DNA of 8,211 nt from Candidatus Kapaibacterium sp. GTDB lineage: Bacteria; Bacteroidota; Ignavibacteria; Kapaibacteriales; UBA961. The stretch covers positions 1-8,211 of the forward strand of contig JALRHN010000057.1 of assembly GCA_023259575.1 (NCBI GenBank). Direction: 5' to 3'. A program made the position numbers and the translations under genes. Below are positions 1 to 6,494 of this stretch, piece by piece. The stretch's first letter is position 1. Every line of letters starts with the position of its first letter. The notes beneath the pieces are model-generated. The model had not been told where the DNA came from and ran no database searches. It was given only the letters and a program-made list of their open reading frames with translations.

Positions 1-1574
1 CATGTTAGAATTCGTATATATTCGTGAGTTATCCAATCAAATATCTTTTCAAAAAACAGAGAAAATCTACCCATTAATGTAGAATTTGTGAGATGTTCTA
101 ATTTGGATATTCTTGATGCAATAACAGGAGTAATGGTAAATGATACAAATAGACTCATTAAAGTAGAAGAAAATACAACTACTGCAAATTCTCTTAAAAT
201 ATTACCAACTAAACCACCAACAAATGATAATGGAACAAATACTACAACATCAACAAGTGTTATTGATAAAGCTGCGAATCCAATTTCATTACGCCCATCA
301 AGTGCAGCTTTTCTTTTATCTTTACCCATTTCAAGGTGTCTATAAATATTCTCTAAAACGACGATAGAATCATCTACTAATATTCCAATTACCAAACTCA
401 TTGCTAATAATGTCATAAGATTTAATGTAAATCCCAGAACATACATTACAAACAGCGTACTTAATAATGAAGCAGGAATAGAAACCATTACTATTAATGA
501 ATTTCTAATAGAATGTAAAAAGAGGAACATAACTGCTGCAACCAATAGAATGGCAATCATTAAGTCATGTTTTACTGCATCAGCTGCTTCTATAGTGAAT
601 ATTGATCCATCTTGTGCAATTGTAAATGTTAGTTTATCTTTTGCATAGGTTTTTTCTAATTCTTCCATCTGTTTTCTAACTCTTTTGCTTACCTCTACAG
701 AATTAGCATCAGATTGTTTTTGTACTAACATTGCAATTGTTGTTTCAGAATTCAATCGACTAATGGTTGTGTACTCTTTTCTTCCATCATTAATTTCTGC
801 TATATCCATTAAGCGTATATTACCACCTTGTTTAGATCTGCCAATGATTATAGATTTAATCTGCTCTATACTTTGGAATTTACCTGCTAATCGTACTACA
901 AATTGTCCATCATCATCTTTAATATTGCCAGTAGGAAAATCTAAATTTGATGCTTTTATCATTCCAGCAATTTGATTGATACCTAATCCATAGGCTCTTA
1001 CCTTCTCTACATCTACATTCACTTTAATTTCTCTTTGATCTCCTCCTAACAATGTAATACTTCCAACTCCATTAATTTTTGATAAAATGGGCTGGATATG
1101 GTCTTTCATAAATTGAGAGAACTCCCTATTTGGCATTGAGCTTTTAACACCAACTCTTAATACTGGAATTTCATCCAATGCAATTTTAGAAAGAACCGGT
1201 GTACGAGCATCTTTTGGTAATAGTTGTTGAGCAGCATTTACTTTTCTTTGAGCATCTTGTAATGCAATATCAATTTTTGCAGATTGCTCTAATTCAATTG
1301 TGACAATAGATACTCCTTCAGCAGAAGTTGATCGTACTGCACTTACTTTATCAAGACTAGAAACAGCATCTTCTATATATTTTGTAACAGAATTTTCGGC
1401 TTCTTGAGGCGAAGCTCCTGGATACACTGTAGTTATCAAAATGACTGGTGGACTTATCTTCGGCAATAATTCATACTTAAGCTGTGAATATCCAAATATT
1501 CCTAAAACTCCCAGCATAGAAAATATAACTACAATAAGTGTTGGCCTTTTGATAGCAATTTCTGTAATCGTCAT
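1..1574 (-). CDS. RND-family efflux pump, inner-membrane subunit (HAE-type), partial: C-terminal half beyond the window
   Basis: This is the proton-driven inner-membrane pump of a tripartite efflux system. The first 524 residues are present; family members are usually about 1000-1050 residues, so roughly half is visible. The start is ATG at 1574, with GGAG seven bases upstream. Translation from there is open to the left edge. Residues 1-9 are a short cytoplasmic end and about 11-29 form TM1. PGAS at 53-56 and the following alpha/beta stretch to about 335 form the first porter and docking loop. TM2 to TM6 lie at about 338-354, 360-381, 386-408, 432-456 and 462-485. The TM4 signature GILVDDSIVVLEN contains D401 and D402, matching the paired proton-relay aspartates of AcrB (D407/D408), so proton coupling should be intact as far as can be seen. 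It follows the adaptor gene by 25 bases and is the last visible gene of the operon. Substrate cannot be told from sequence. Confidence 0.97.
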   Translation of the reverse strand, partial: MTITEIAIKRPTLIVVIFSMLGVLGIFGYSQLKYELLPKISPPVILITTVYPGASPQEAENSVTKYIEDAVSSLDKVSAVRSTSAEGVSIVTIELEQSAKIDIALQDAQRKVNAAQQLLPKDARTPVLSKIALDEIPVLRVGVKSSMPNREFSQFMKDHIQPILSKINGVGSITLLGGDQREIKVNVDVEKVRAYGLGINQIAGMIKASNLDFPTGNIKDDDGQFVVRLAGKFQSIEQIKSIIIGRSKQGGNIRLMDIAEINDGRKEYTTISRLNSETTIAMLVQKQSDANSVEVSKRVRKQMEELEKTYAKDKLTFTIAQDGSIFTIEAADAVKHDLMIAILLVAAVMFLFLHSIRNSLIVMVSIPASLLSTLFVMYVLGFTLNLMTLLAMSLVIGILVDDSIVVLENIYRHLEMGKDKRKAALDGRNEIGFAALSITLVDVVVFVPLSFVGGLVGNILREFAVVVFSSTLMSLFVSFTITPVIASRISKLEHLTNSTLMGRFSLFFEKIFDWITHEYIRILT

Positions 1575-1581
1575 ATTATAT

Positions 1582-1585
1582 CTCC
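1582..1585 (-). promoter_or_regulatory. Ribosome binding site of the RND pump gene
   Basis: GGAG on the minus strand, seven bases before the ATG at 1574, is one of the two clear Shine-Dalgarno sequences in the window. It supports this start codon, which also puts the family-typical N-terminus directly before TM1. Confidence 0.7.
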
Positions 1586-1599
1586 GTTTGATTAAATGA

Positions 1600-2658
1600 T
1601 TAATGATTAACTACGGAGATTTTAGTACCATCTTTTAGATTGTTTTGTCCATCCACGATAATGATATCCCCAGCTTGTAAACCGCCAAGAACTTCAATAT
1701 CATAACCATTTTCTGCACCTATGATTAATTTTCTTAATTCAGCTTTATTTCCTTTAGCTATAAATACTTTGGGATCTTTGATACTTCCTAATAAAGCATT
1801 TCTTGGGATAGTAAGCGTTTGATGTTTATAGATTGTAGAGAATGTAATTCTTGCAAACATACCAGCTTTCAATGGTGTTAAAGAAGAATTTGCTAATGAT
1901 ATTTCAACTGGATATGTATGAGCTTCATCTGCTTTTGAAGATATATATGCTACTGTTCCAGTAAATGTTTTACCTGGATATACATCGGTTGATATATTAA
2001 CTTTATCACCATTTTTCAAAGCAAAAGCATCCCTTTCAGAAACATTAACTTTTACTTTTAATGAAGAGATATCAATAATATTTGCTATCACAGCATTCAT
2101 TCCAATTGTTGCTCCTTTATCAACCATTTTCATTGAAATAATACCATTAATTGGAGCAATGATTTTGGTATCTTTTACTTGTCTTTTAGCAATAATCAAT
2201 TGTGCTTGGGCGGCTTGCAATGCATATTTTACTTGCTCTAATTGTACTAAAGTTGCTGCATTTTCTTTATATAACAATTCAATTCTATCAGCATCTGATT
2301 GCGCCTTCTCATACATTGCTTGTGCATTTAACAATGTTGCTTTTCTCAGTTCAGAATCTACTTCAGCAATTACAGATCCTGCTGATTTATAGTCTCCAAC
2401 ATTTGCATTCAAAGCTACTAATCTACCCGCGGCTTCGGATACTATATTGATATCACTTTTAGGTAAAATTGTTCCAATCAAAGAAAGATGTTGTTCAATA
2501 TCTCTTCTTTCAACTATAGCAGTACTCACTGGAATCACTTTAGCAGAAATATCCTCTACGATAATTGCTTTTTCTGCTAATGCTTTATTGTTTCTTAATG
2601 TTAGAATCGTTGCTACAAAAAAACCTGCAACAATTACAATGACGATAATTTTTTTCAT
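1600..2658 (-). CDS. RND efflux periplasmic adaptor (HlyD/AcrA-type membrane fusion protein)
   Basis: The protein is 352 residues, a normal length for the family, and links the inner-membrane pump to the outer-membrane channel. Residues about 4-20 are one hydrophobic segment with no lipobox cysteine, so it is probably held by an N-terminal membrane anchor rather than a lipid as in AcrA. Residues about 68-100 (VSEAAGRLVALNANVGDYKSAG region) are the first half of the lipoyl domain. About 103-163 form a short alpha-helical coiled-coil hairpin. APINGIIS at 168-175 begins the second lipoyl half. A beta-barrel follows at about 200-275, with the typical LKAGMFARITF at 263-273, and a membrane-proximal domain at about 280-350. 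It lies 29 bases after the channel gene and 25 before the pump gene, so all three are probably translated from one mRNA. No clear Shine-Dalgarno sequence precedes the ATG. Confidence 0.96.
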   Translation of the reverse strand: MKKIIVIVIVAGFFVATILTLRNNKALAEKAIIVEDISAKVIPVSTAIVERRDIEQHLSLIGTILPKSDINIVSEAAGRLVALNANVGDYKSAGSVIAEVDSELRKATLLNAQAMYEKAQSDADRIELLYKENAATLVQLEQVKYALQAAQAQLIIAKRQVKDTKIIAPINGIISMKMVDKGATIGMNAVIANIIDISSLKVKVNVSERDAFALKNGDKVNISTDVYPGKTFTGTVAYISSKADEAHTYPVEISLANSSLTPLKAGMFARITFSTIYKHQTLTIPRNALLGSIKDPKVFIAKGNKAELRKLIIGAENGYDIEVLGGLQAGDIIIVDGQNNLKDGTKISVVNH

Positions 2659-2687
2659 AATAATCTATATGGTGAAATGTATAATTC

Positions 2688-4019
2688 TTATTGCTTGCCA
2701 ATTGCTTTGTCCATACGTACCGATGCTAGTTCATAGTCTATATAGGCTTGTATATTATTCACTTTTGCTTGTAATAGTGCTGTTTGGGCATCTGTAACAT
2801 CAGTAGTTAATGCATTACCTGCTTTAAACTTTTGCGAAATTGTTCTAAAATTTTCTTCTGCTTGTTCTATATTCTTTTTTGTGATTCCTATTTTTTCTAA
2901 AGCTTGCTGTAATAAGACATATGACTGCATTACTTCAGTTTGAATACCTTCTTTGGTTAACTGAGCTGCATCTATTGCTTGAGCCAATTGAGCTTCAGCC
3001 TGATTTGTTTGATTTGATGTTATCCCCCAATTCCATATATCCATTGATAATTGAACACCTGTGGCCCATGTACCATCAAATTGAGATCGTGCAGGTACAA
3101 TTCTTTGATTTGGGTTATTATAATTATATTCTGCAAAAACATTTATTTGTGGATACCACGATGACTTTATGGATTGTATATTTTGTTCCGAAGCCTTTAC
3201 TCGAAAATCATTAGCCACAATATCTGGTCTATTTTTAATTGCATCGTCCAAAAAACTTTCCATTCCCATAGTCTGTTCAGGAGCTTCATTATATGATGAT
3301 AATAATGTCAATTGAGTATTTAAAGGAAGCCTTAATGTATTATTTAGCCCAATCATCGCTAATTGAACTTGATTTTTTGCTTCAATCAATCGATATTCAG
3401 CATCTGATACTTGTACTTGAACTTTCATAACATCATTATTGGTAACCATTCCAGCTTTCATCATTAACATTATATCTTGCAGATGCGCTTTTAATGTCAT
3501 AGCACTCTCTTGTGCTAAGCGTACAAATTGCTCTGCTTTAATGATATTCCAATATTGAGATTTAATCATAGCAATTAATTCTACTTTATCCTTCTGATAA
3601 TCTGATTGAGAAGCTTTTGCTAAATAATCAGCAGCTTGCTCCTGACTTTGAAGTCTAAATCCAGTAAATACAGGCTGCGCTGCAGATAATTTCATTACAT
3701 AATTATCCAATACAACCGGTGCTATAGTTACAGGTTGAGACCCAGGAAAAGGTAATGTAAAAGTAAAGGCAGGAACGTCACTGAGGCGTGTATAACCAGA
3801 AATAAATTTAAGTGACGGATATCGATTTGCATTGATTTCCATTACCTTTTGCTGAGCAATTGTAATTTTAGCATTACTAATTTTTAGAGTTTTACTGTTT
3901 TCTAATCCTATACTTACTGCATCTTGTACAGATAATTTTATTACTTCTTGGGCTTCAGTTTTCATGATAAACATAAAAACCAAACAAAGAAGTAATACAC
4001 TATTGATAAGTCGAATCAT
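2688..4019 (-). CDS. TolC-family outer-membrane efflux channel
   Basis: This is the outer-membrane exit duct of the pump, 443 residues from the ATG chosen here. The same frame also opens at a TTG seven codons upstream (4040). The ATG at 4019 is preferred because AAGGA lies eight bases before it and because it gives a clean signal peptide: MIR, a hydrophobic core to about residue 19, then KTEA with probable cleavage near residue 23. The mature protein has the two tandem OEP repeats of the family. The first starts at about residue 29 (LSVQDAVSIGLENSK), with the coiled coil at about 125-225 including MKAGMVTNNDV at 187-197. The second starts near RPDI at 264-267 and contains the helix KAGNALTTDVTDAQTALL at 399-416. 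It sits 36 bases after the TetR gene and 29 before the adaptor gene. No truncation or frameshift is seen. Confidence 0.96.
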   Translation of the reverse strand: MIRLINSVLLLCLVFMFIMKTEAQEVIKLSVQDAVSIGLENSKTLKISNAKITIAQQKVMEINANRYPSLKFISGYTRLSDVPAFTFTLPFPGSQPVTIAPVVLDNYVMKLSAAQPVFTGFRLQSQEQAADYLAKASQSDYQKDKVELIAMIKSQYWNIIKAEQFVRLAQESAMTLKAHLQDIMLMMKAGMVTNNDVMKVQVQVSDAEYRLIEAKNQVQLAMIGLNNTLRLPLNTQLTLLSSYNEAPEQTMGMESFLDDAIKNRPDIVANDFRVKASEQNIQSIKSSWYPQINVFAEYNYNNPNQRIVPARSQFDGTWATGVQLSMDIWNWGITSNQTNQAEAQLAQAIDAAQLTKEGIQTEVMQSYVLLQQALEKIGITKKNIEQAEENFRTISQKFKAGNALTTDVTDAQTALLQAKVNNIQAYIDYELASVRMDKAIGKQ

Positions 4020-4027
4020 TCTAAAAG

Positions 4028-4032
4028 TCCTT
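4028..4032 (-). promoter_or_regulatory. Ribosome binding site that decides the start of the TolC-family gene
   Basis: AAGGA on the minus strand lies eight bases before the ATG at 4019. It falls inside the longer TTG-initiated reading, where it would be coding sequence, so it argues for the downstream ATG. Confidence 0.65.
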
Positions 4033-4055
4033 AAAGACAAATATTATTGAAAATG

Positions 4056-4715
4056 TTAGATTTGATTATTTTGAGCTTGCTGAGCAGCTTTCATCTGCAT
4101 TCTTCCTTTTTCTGTGAACATTCCTTGCATCACAAAAGTGATAATATGCTGATGATATTGAACTGGTGTATATGGCAAAGACATCAATATTTCTGGATTG
4201 AACATATGCTCAATAATTGTTAATTGTATTCTTATCATGATGTCTTCTGGTAACTCTTCTCTAAAAACACCCGCTTTCTTCCCCTCTTTTATAAATGCCC
4301 CAAAACCTCTTGAGATATTTTCTTTTTTATGAGTTTGCATTTCATCATAAATATCTGGAGAATTTTTTTGCAAATCTCTCATCACATGTATAGGCATCCT
4401 AGATACTAATTCTGCCATCTTAGAACTTATCTCTACCATTTTATTGATAAATTCACTCTCTGCCCTTTTCTCTAAAATCATTGCACTTATCTCATCATAA
4501 CATCTCATATGCCCCATCATTACAGTACGAATCAAATCATCTTTGCCCGTAAAATATCTATATAATGTTTTTTTACTCATGCTTAATTTCTCCGCAATAT
4601 CATCCATTGATATACGGTGAAATCCATATTGCATAAATTCTTCTTTTGCAGTATCAATTATCTTCTGCCTAATAATCTCATCCTTTTCGGCAGTTTTAAC
4701 TTCAATTATTTCCAT
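4056..4715 (-). CDS. TetR/AcrR-family transcriptional regulator, probable local repressor of the efflux operon
   Basis: This is a cytoplasmic one-component DNA-binding protein of 219 residues, within the usual 190-225 for TetR proteins. The N-terminal DNA-binding domain is clear at about residues 14-62: helix 1 with DTAKEEFMQYGFHRIS, then the helix-turn-helix MDDIAEKLSMSKKTLYRYF at 37-55, followed by GKDDLI at 57-62. The remainder (about 70-205) is an all-helical ligand-binding and dimerisation domain, which is too variable to name an inducer. It is the first gene of the operon and stands 36 bases before the channel gene. By analogy with AcrR- and TtgR-type regulators it probably represses its own operon and is released by a pump substrate. 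The start ATG at 4715 has no obvious Shine-Dalgarno sequence. The glutamine- and asparagine-rich tail after about 205 is not part of the domain. Confidence 0.95.
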   Translation of the reverse strand: MEIIEVKTAEKDEIIRQKIIDTAKEEFMQYGFHRISMDDIAEKLSMSKKTLYRYFTGKDDLIRTVMMGHMRCYDEISAMILEKRAESEFINKMVEISSKMAELVSRMPIHVMRDLQKNSPDIYDEMQTHKKENISRGFGAFIKEGKKAGVFREELPEDIMIRIQLTIIEHMFNPEILMSLPYTPVQYHQHIITFVMQGMFTEKGRMQMKAAQQAQNNQI

Positions 4716-4720
4716 GCGCT

Positions 4721-4733
4721 ATTATGATATAAT
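4721..4733. repeat. Short inverted repeat just before the TetR start
   Basis: ATTAT-GAT-ATAAT has five-base arms and a three-base spacer, and ends six bases from the TetR ATG. It overlaps a TATAAT on the plus strand. It could be an operator or part of a promoter. It is short and made only of A and T in the arms, so chance occurrence is quite possible. Confidence 0.25.
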
Positions 4734-4745
4734 GAATAACTAAAT

Positions 4746-4778
4746 ACTAAGAATACTATTTATGTGTTTTAAGTTTCC
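4746..4778 (+). repeat. Imperfect 33-base direct repeat, copy 1
   Basis: Aligned without gaps to 4823-4855, 28 of 33 positions agree. The last 19 bases (TTATGTnTTTTAAGTTTCC) differ at only one position. The two copies are offset by 77 bases. Similarity fades on both sides. The repeat could be a duplicated regulator site or the trace of a local tandem duplication. Confidence 0.7.
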
Positions 4779-4791
4779 TGTAAAATTACAG
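4778..4791. promoter_or_regulatory. Palindrome, candidate operator for the TetR-family regulator
   Basis: CTGTAA-AA-TTACAG is a perfect inverted repeat with six-base arms and a two-base spacer, abutting direct-repeat copy 1 and lying 62 bases upstream of the TetR start. TetR-family proteins bind palindromes of this kind in the divergent region beside their own gene. Assignment to this regulator is inference from position and symmetry. Confidence 0.4.
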
Positions 4792-4822
4792 TATGCTCAT
4801 CTTAAAACCAACATAAATTTAT

Positions 4823-4855
4823 ACTTAGAACACTTATTATGTTTTTTAAGTTTCC
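4823..4855 (+). repeat. Imperfect 33-base direct repeat, copy 2
   Basis: Second copy of the element at 4746-4778 (28 of 33 identical). It is not followed by the CTGTAA palindrome found beside copy 1, so the palindrome is not part of the repeated unit. Confidence 0.7.
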
Positions 4856-4929
4856 ATAAACTTTCTTCTATGATTCATCCACATACTGTTTATTTTTGCA
4901 TGTACTATTCTAATTTAAAGAGCATCATT

Positions 4930-6297
4930 ATGGAAAAAATACAAGCATATTTGTCTAGTAATCAAGATCGTTTTATTAAGGAATTGATAGAATTCCTTTC
5001 GATTCCGAGTGTAAGCACAGCGCCAGAGCATAATAGCGATGTTGCTTATTGTGGTAATTGGTTAAAAGAGCATTTATCATCTATTGGCATGAAAACTTCA
5101 ACTGTTTATGCTACTGCAGGACATCCCATTGTATATGCAGAGCATTGTGAAGCTGGGCCTGAGGCACCTACAGTATTGTTTTATGGTCATTATGATGTTC
5201 AACCAGTTGACCCATTACATTTGTGGACAAATCCACCATTTGAGCCGACTTTAAGAGATGGGAAGATTTTTGCAAGAGGTTCTACAGATGATAAAGGACA
5301 AGTATTTTTACATTGCAAAGCAATTGAAGCGATGCTAGCAGTTCATGGTACATTACCAGTGAATGTTAAAATGTTAATTGAAGGTGAAGAAGAGATAGGA
5401 AGTATTCATTTAGAGCAATTCATTAGAGAACATTTAGAATTACTTTCTTGTGATACAGTAGTTGTTTCAGATACACCATTATATGGCCCAGGCATGCCAT
5501 CTTTATGCTATGGATTAAGAGGGCTTTGTTATATGGAAGTCCATGTTACCGGCCCAAACAGGGATTTACACTCTGGAAGTTATGGAGGTAGTATTTCTAA
5601 TCCACTTCAGGCATTATGCGAAATCATTGCCAAGCTTAAAGATTCTTATGGCAGAATTGCTATTCCTGGCTTTTATGATAATGTAAAAGGATTAACAGAA
5701 GAAGAACGATTAGATTATTTACGTTTACCTTTTGATGCCGAAGATTTTCGTAAGGGATTAAATGTTCCTGGTTTATTTGGTGAATATGGATATACAACAT
5801 TAGAACATATCTCTGCAAGACCAACATTAGATGTAAATGGTATTATTGGAGGTTTTACAGGTATTGGAGCCAAAACTGTATTACCATCAAAAGCTTCAGC
5901 AAAAATTTCTATGAGATTAGTAGCGAATCAAGATACTCATGATATTGCTGAAAAATTTACTACATATGTTAAAGCAATTGCTCCACCAACTGTACAAGTA
6001 GAAGTAGAGAACTTACATGGTGCAAATCCTGTTTTGGTTGAAAAAACTGGAAAAGGCATGAATGCTGCAAAAAAAGCATTACAAGATGCCTATGGATGCG
6101 AGCCATACTTTACAAGAGAAGGTGGTTCAATTCCAGTGTGTTTATTGTTTGACACAATATTAAAAGCACCAACAGTATTAATGGGATTTGGCTTACAAGA
6201 TGAAAATGCACATTCACCAGATGAACATTTTAGCTTAGACAATTTTAGGATTGGTATGTATGCATCCAGTCTGTTTTACAACTATTTAGCAGAATAA
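4930..6297 (+). CDS. M20-family metallodipeptidase (carnosinase/CNDP-like)
   Basis: This is a cytoplasmic di-zinc peptidase of 455 residues, a normal length for the family, that hydrolyses dipeptides or short peptides. The full catalytic set is visible. H87 and D89 are in FYGHYDVQP. D120, the bridging ligand, is in GSTDDKG. E154 (general base) and E155 (ligand) are in EGEEEIGS, D181 is in VVSDTP, and H428 is in NAHSPDEHF. H214 in DLHSGSYGG matches the substrate-binding histidine that the lid domain contributes across the dimer. Spacings agree with human CNDP2, as I recall its numbering. The catalytic domain (about 1-200 and 380-455) is split by the lid/dimerisation domain. The frame is open upstream to an ATG at 4762, but those extra codons match no family sequence and cover the repeat-bearing intergenic DNA. 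ATG 4930 is therefore preferred; it has a weak AAAGAG seven bases upstream. No signal peptide is seen. Exact substrate is unknown. Confidence 0.95.
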   Translation: MEKIQAYLSSNQDRFIKELIEFLSIPSVSTAPEHNSDVAYCGNWLKEHLSSIGMKTSTVYATAGHPIVYAEHCEAGPEAPTVLFYGHYDVQPVDPLHLWTNPPFEPTLRDGKIFARGSTDDKGQVFLHCKAIEAMLAVHGTLPVNVKMLIEGEEEIGSIHLEQFIREHLELLSCDTVVVSDTPLYGPGMPSLCYGLRGLCYMEVHVTGPNRDLHSGSYGGSISNPLQALCEIIAKLKDSYGRIAIPGFYDNVKGLTEEERLDYLRLPFDAEDFRKGLNVPGLFGEYGYTTLEHISARPTLDVNGIIGGFTGIGAKTVLPSKASAKISMRLVANQDTHDIAEKFTTYVKAIAPPTVQVEVENLHGANPVLVEKTGKGMNAAKKALQDAYGCEPYFTREGGSIPVCLLFDTILKAPTVLMGFGLQDENAHSPDEHFSLDNFRIGMYASSLFYNYLAE

Positions 6298-6301
6298 AAT
6301 C

Positions 6302-6482
6302 AAACCTGATCTTGTACATGAGTAATGGAATAGATACGCCTATAACAGCCAAAGCGAAAATACAGTAAAATCACTCTCTACTTGCACAATTTACAATCGC
6401 AGTCAGACCCAATTCATTGTCTGACAACTGTTTCTAGAACGATTATCTGTCTAATACAATATTGTGAAGATCAGGTTTTTTT
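6302..6482 (+). ncRNA. Candidate structured RNA or murD leader, ending in an intrinsic-terminator-like stem and T-tract
   Basis: AAACCTGATCTT (6302-6313) pairs perfectly over 12 bases with AAGATCAGGTTT (6467-6478), followed by T to 6482 (seven in all). ACA 6316-6318 can continue the stem with TGT 6463-6465. Inside, GTCAGAC 6402-6408 pairs with GTCTGAC 6419-6425 around a ten-base loop. AATCG 6395-6399 pairs with CGATT 6440-6444 outside that hairpin, GTAAA 6365-6369 pairs with TTTAC 6390-6394, and TAGAT 6331-6335 may pair with ATCTG 6445-6449. GC is about 36% against about 22% in the other intergenic region. Length (about 180) and overall shape would suit a 6S-like RNA, but I recognise no diagnostic sequence. 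It could equally be the murD leader, since the T-tract ends 12 bases before that start. No convincing promoter is seen; TAAAAT at 6295-6300 overlaps the preceding stop codon. Confidence 0.5.
6467..6482 (+). terminator. 3' arm and T-tract of a long-loop terminator-like stem before murD
   Basis: The 3' arm of the 12-base stem runs directly into seven T residues, the layout of a Rho-independent terminator, although the 5' arm is 153 bases away. It could end transcripts from the dipeptidase gene or from a small RNA, or act as an attenuator for murD. The stem has only four G-C pairs (two of them at CC/GG), so its strength is uncertain. Confidence 0.4.
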
Positions 6483-6494
6483 AATAGGCATTTT

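Larger units (their letters stand above)
4716..4929. promoter_or_regulatory. Divergent intergenic region between the efflux operon and the dipeptidase gene
   Basis: The 214 bases between two divergent starts must hold the promoter for the tetR-led operon and probably one for the dipeptidase. GC is about 22% by hand count. It contains a direct repeat (4750-4778 and 4827-4855 are the core areas), a palindrome at 4778-4791 and another at 4721-4733. An octamer TATTTTTG at 4891-4898 fits the Bacteroidota -7 pattern TAnnTTTG for the plus strand, but no TTG lies at the expected -33 distance and the octamer could be chance in such AT-rich DNA. No convincing promoter is seen on the minus strand. Confidence 0.6.

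Noticed and set aside
88..975. Short plus-strand open frames opposite the RND pump gene (88-345 and 685-975)
   Set aside because: They lie antisense to an unbroken, well-conserved pump reading frame, have no family features, and are shadows of it. The same applies to the short frames opposite the adaptor and channel genes and within murD.
4017..4040. TTG start seven codons upstream for the TolC-family gene
   Set aside because: It would put the AAGGA ribosome binding site inside the coding sequence and lengthen the signal-peptide n-region. The ATG at 4019 has the better spacing and a cleaner signal peptide.
4728..4733. TATAAT on the plus strand as a promoter for the dipeptidase
   Set aside because: There is no -35-like hexamer at the right distance (it would fall inside the TetR gene), and such a hexamer is expected by chance in DNA this rich in A and T.
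4746..4855. The direct repeats read as a minimal CRISPR array
   Set aside because: There are only two imperfect copies, with no internal dyad in the repeat, no third copy at the same spacing and no cas gene.
4762..4929. In-frame 56-codon N-terminal extension of the dipeptidase from an ATG at 4762
   Set aside because: The M20 family begins at the residues encoded from 4930. The extension is cysteine- and leucine-rich with no family match, covers DNA at about 22% GC, and overlaps the repeats and palindrome of a divergent control region.
4978..4998. Perfect 8-base inverted repeat AAGGAATT/AATTCCTT with a 5-base spacer near the start of the dipeptidase gene
   Set aside because: It lies wholly in codons for the conserved KELIEFLSIPSVS stretch and has no T-tract. 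It could form an mRNA hairpin but is best explained by coding constraint and AT-rich composition.
6302..6478. The 12-base inverted repeat read as the ends of a MITE or small insertion
   Set aside because: No target-site duplication is seen at the two ends, and the T-tract and nested hairpins fit an RNA better. A genome-wide search for further copies would settle it.
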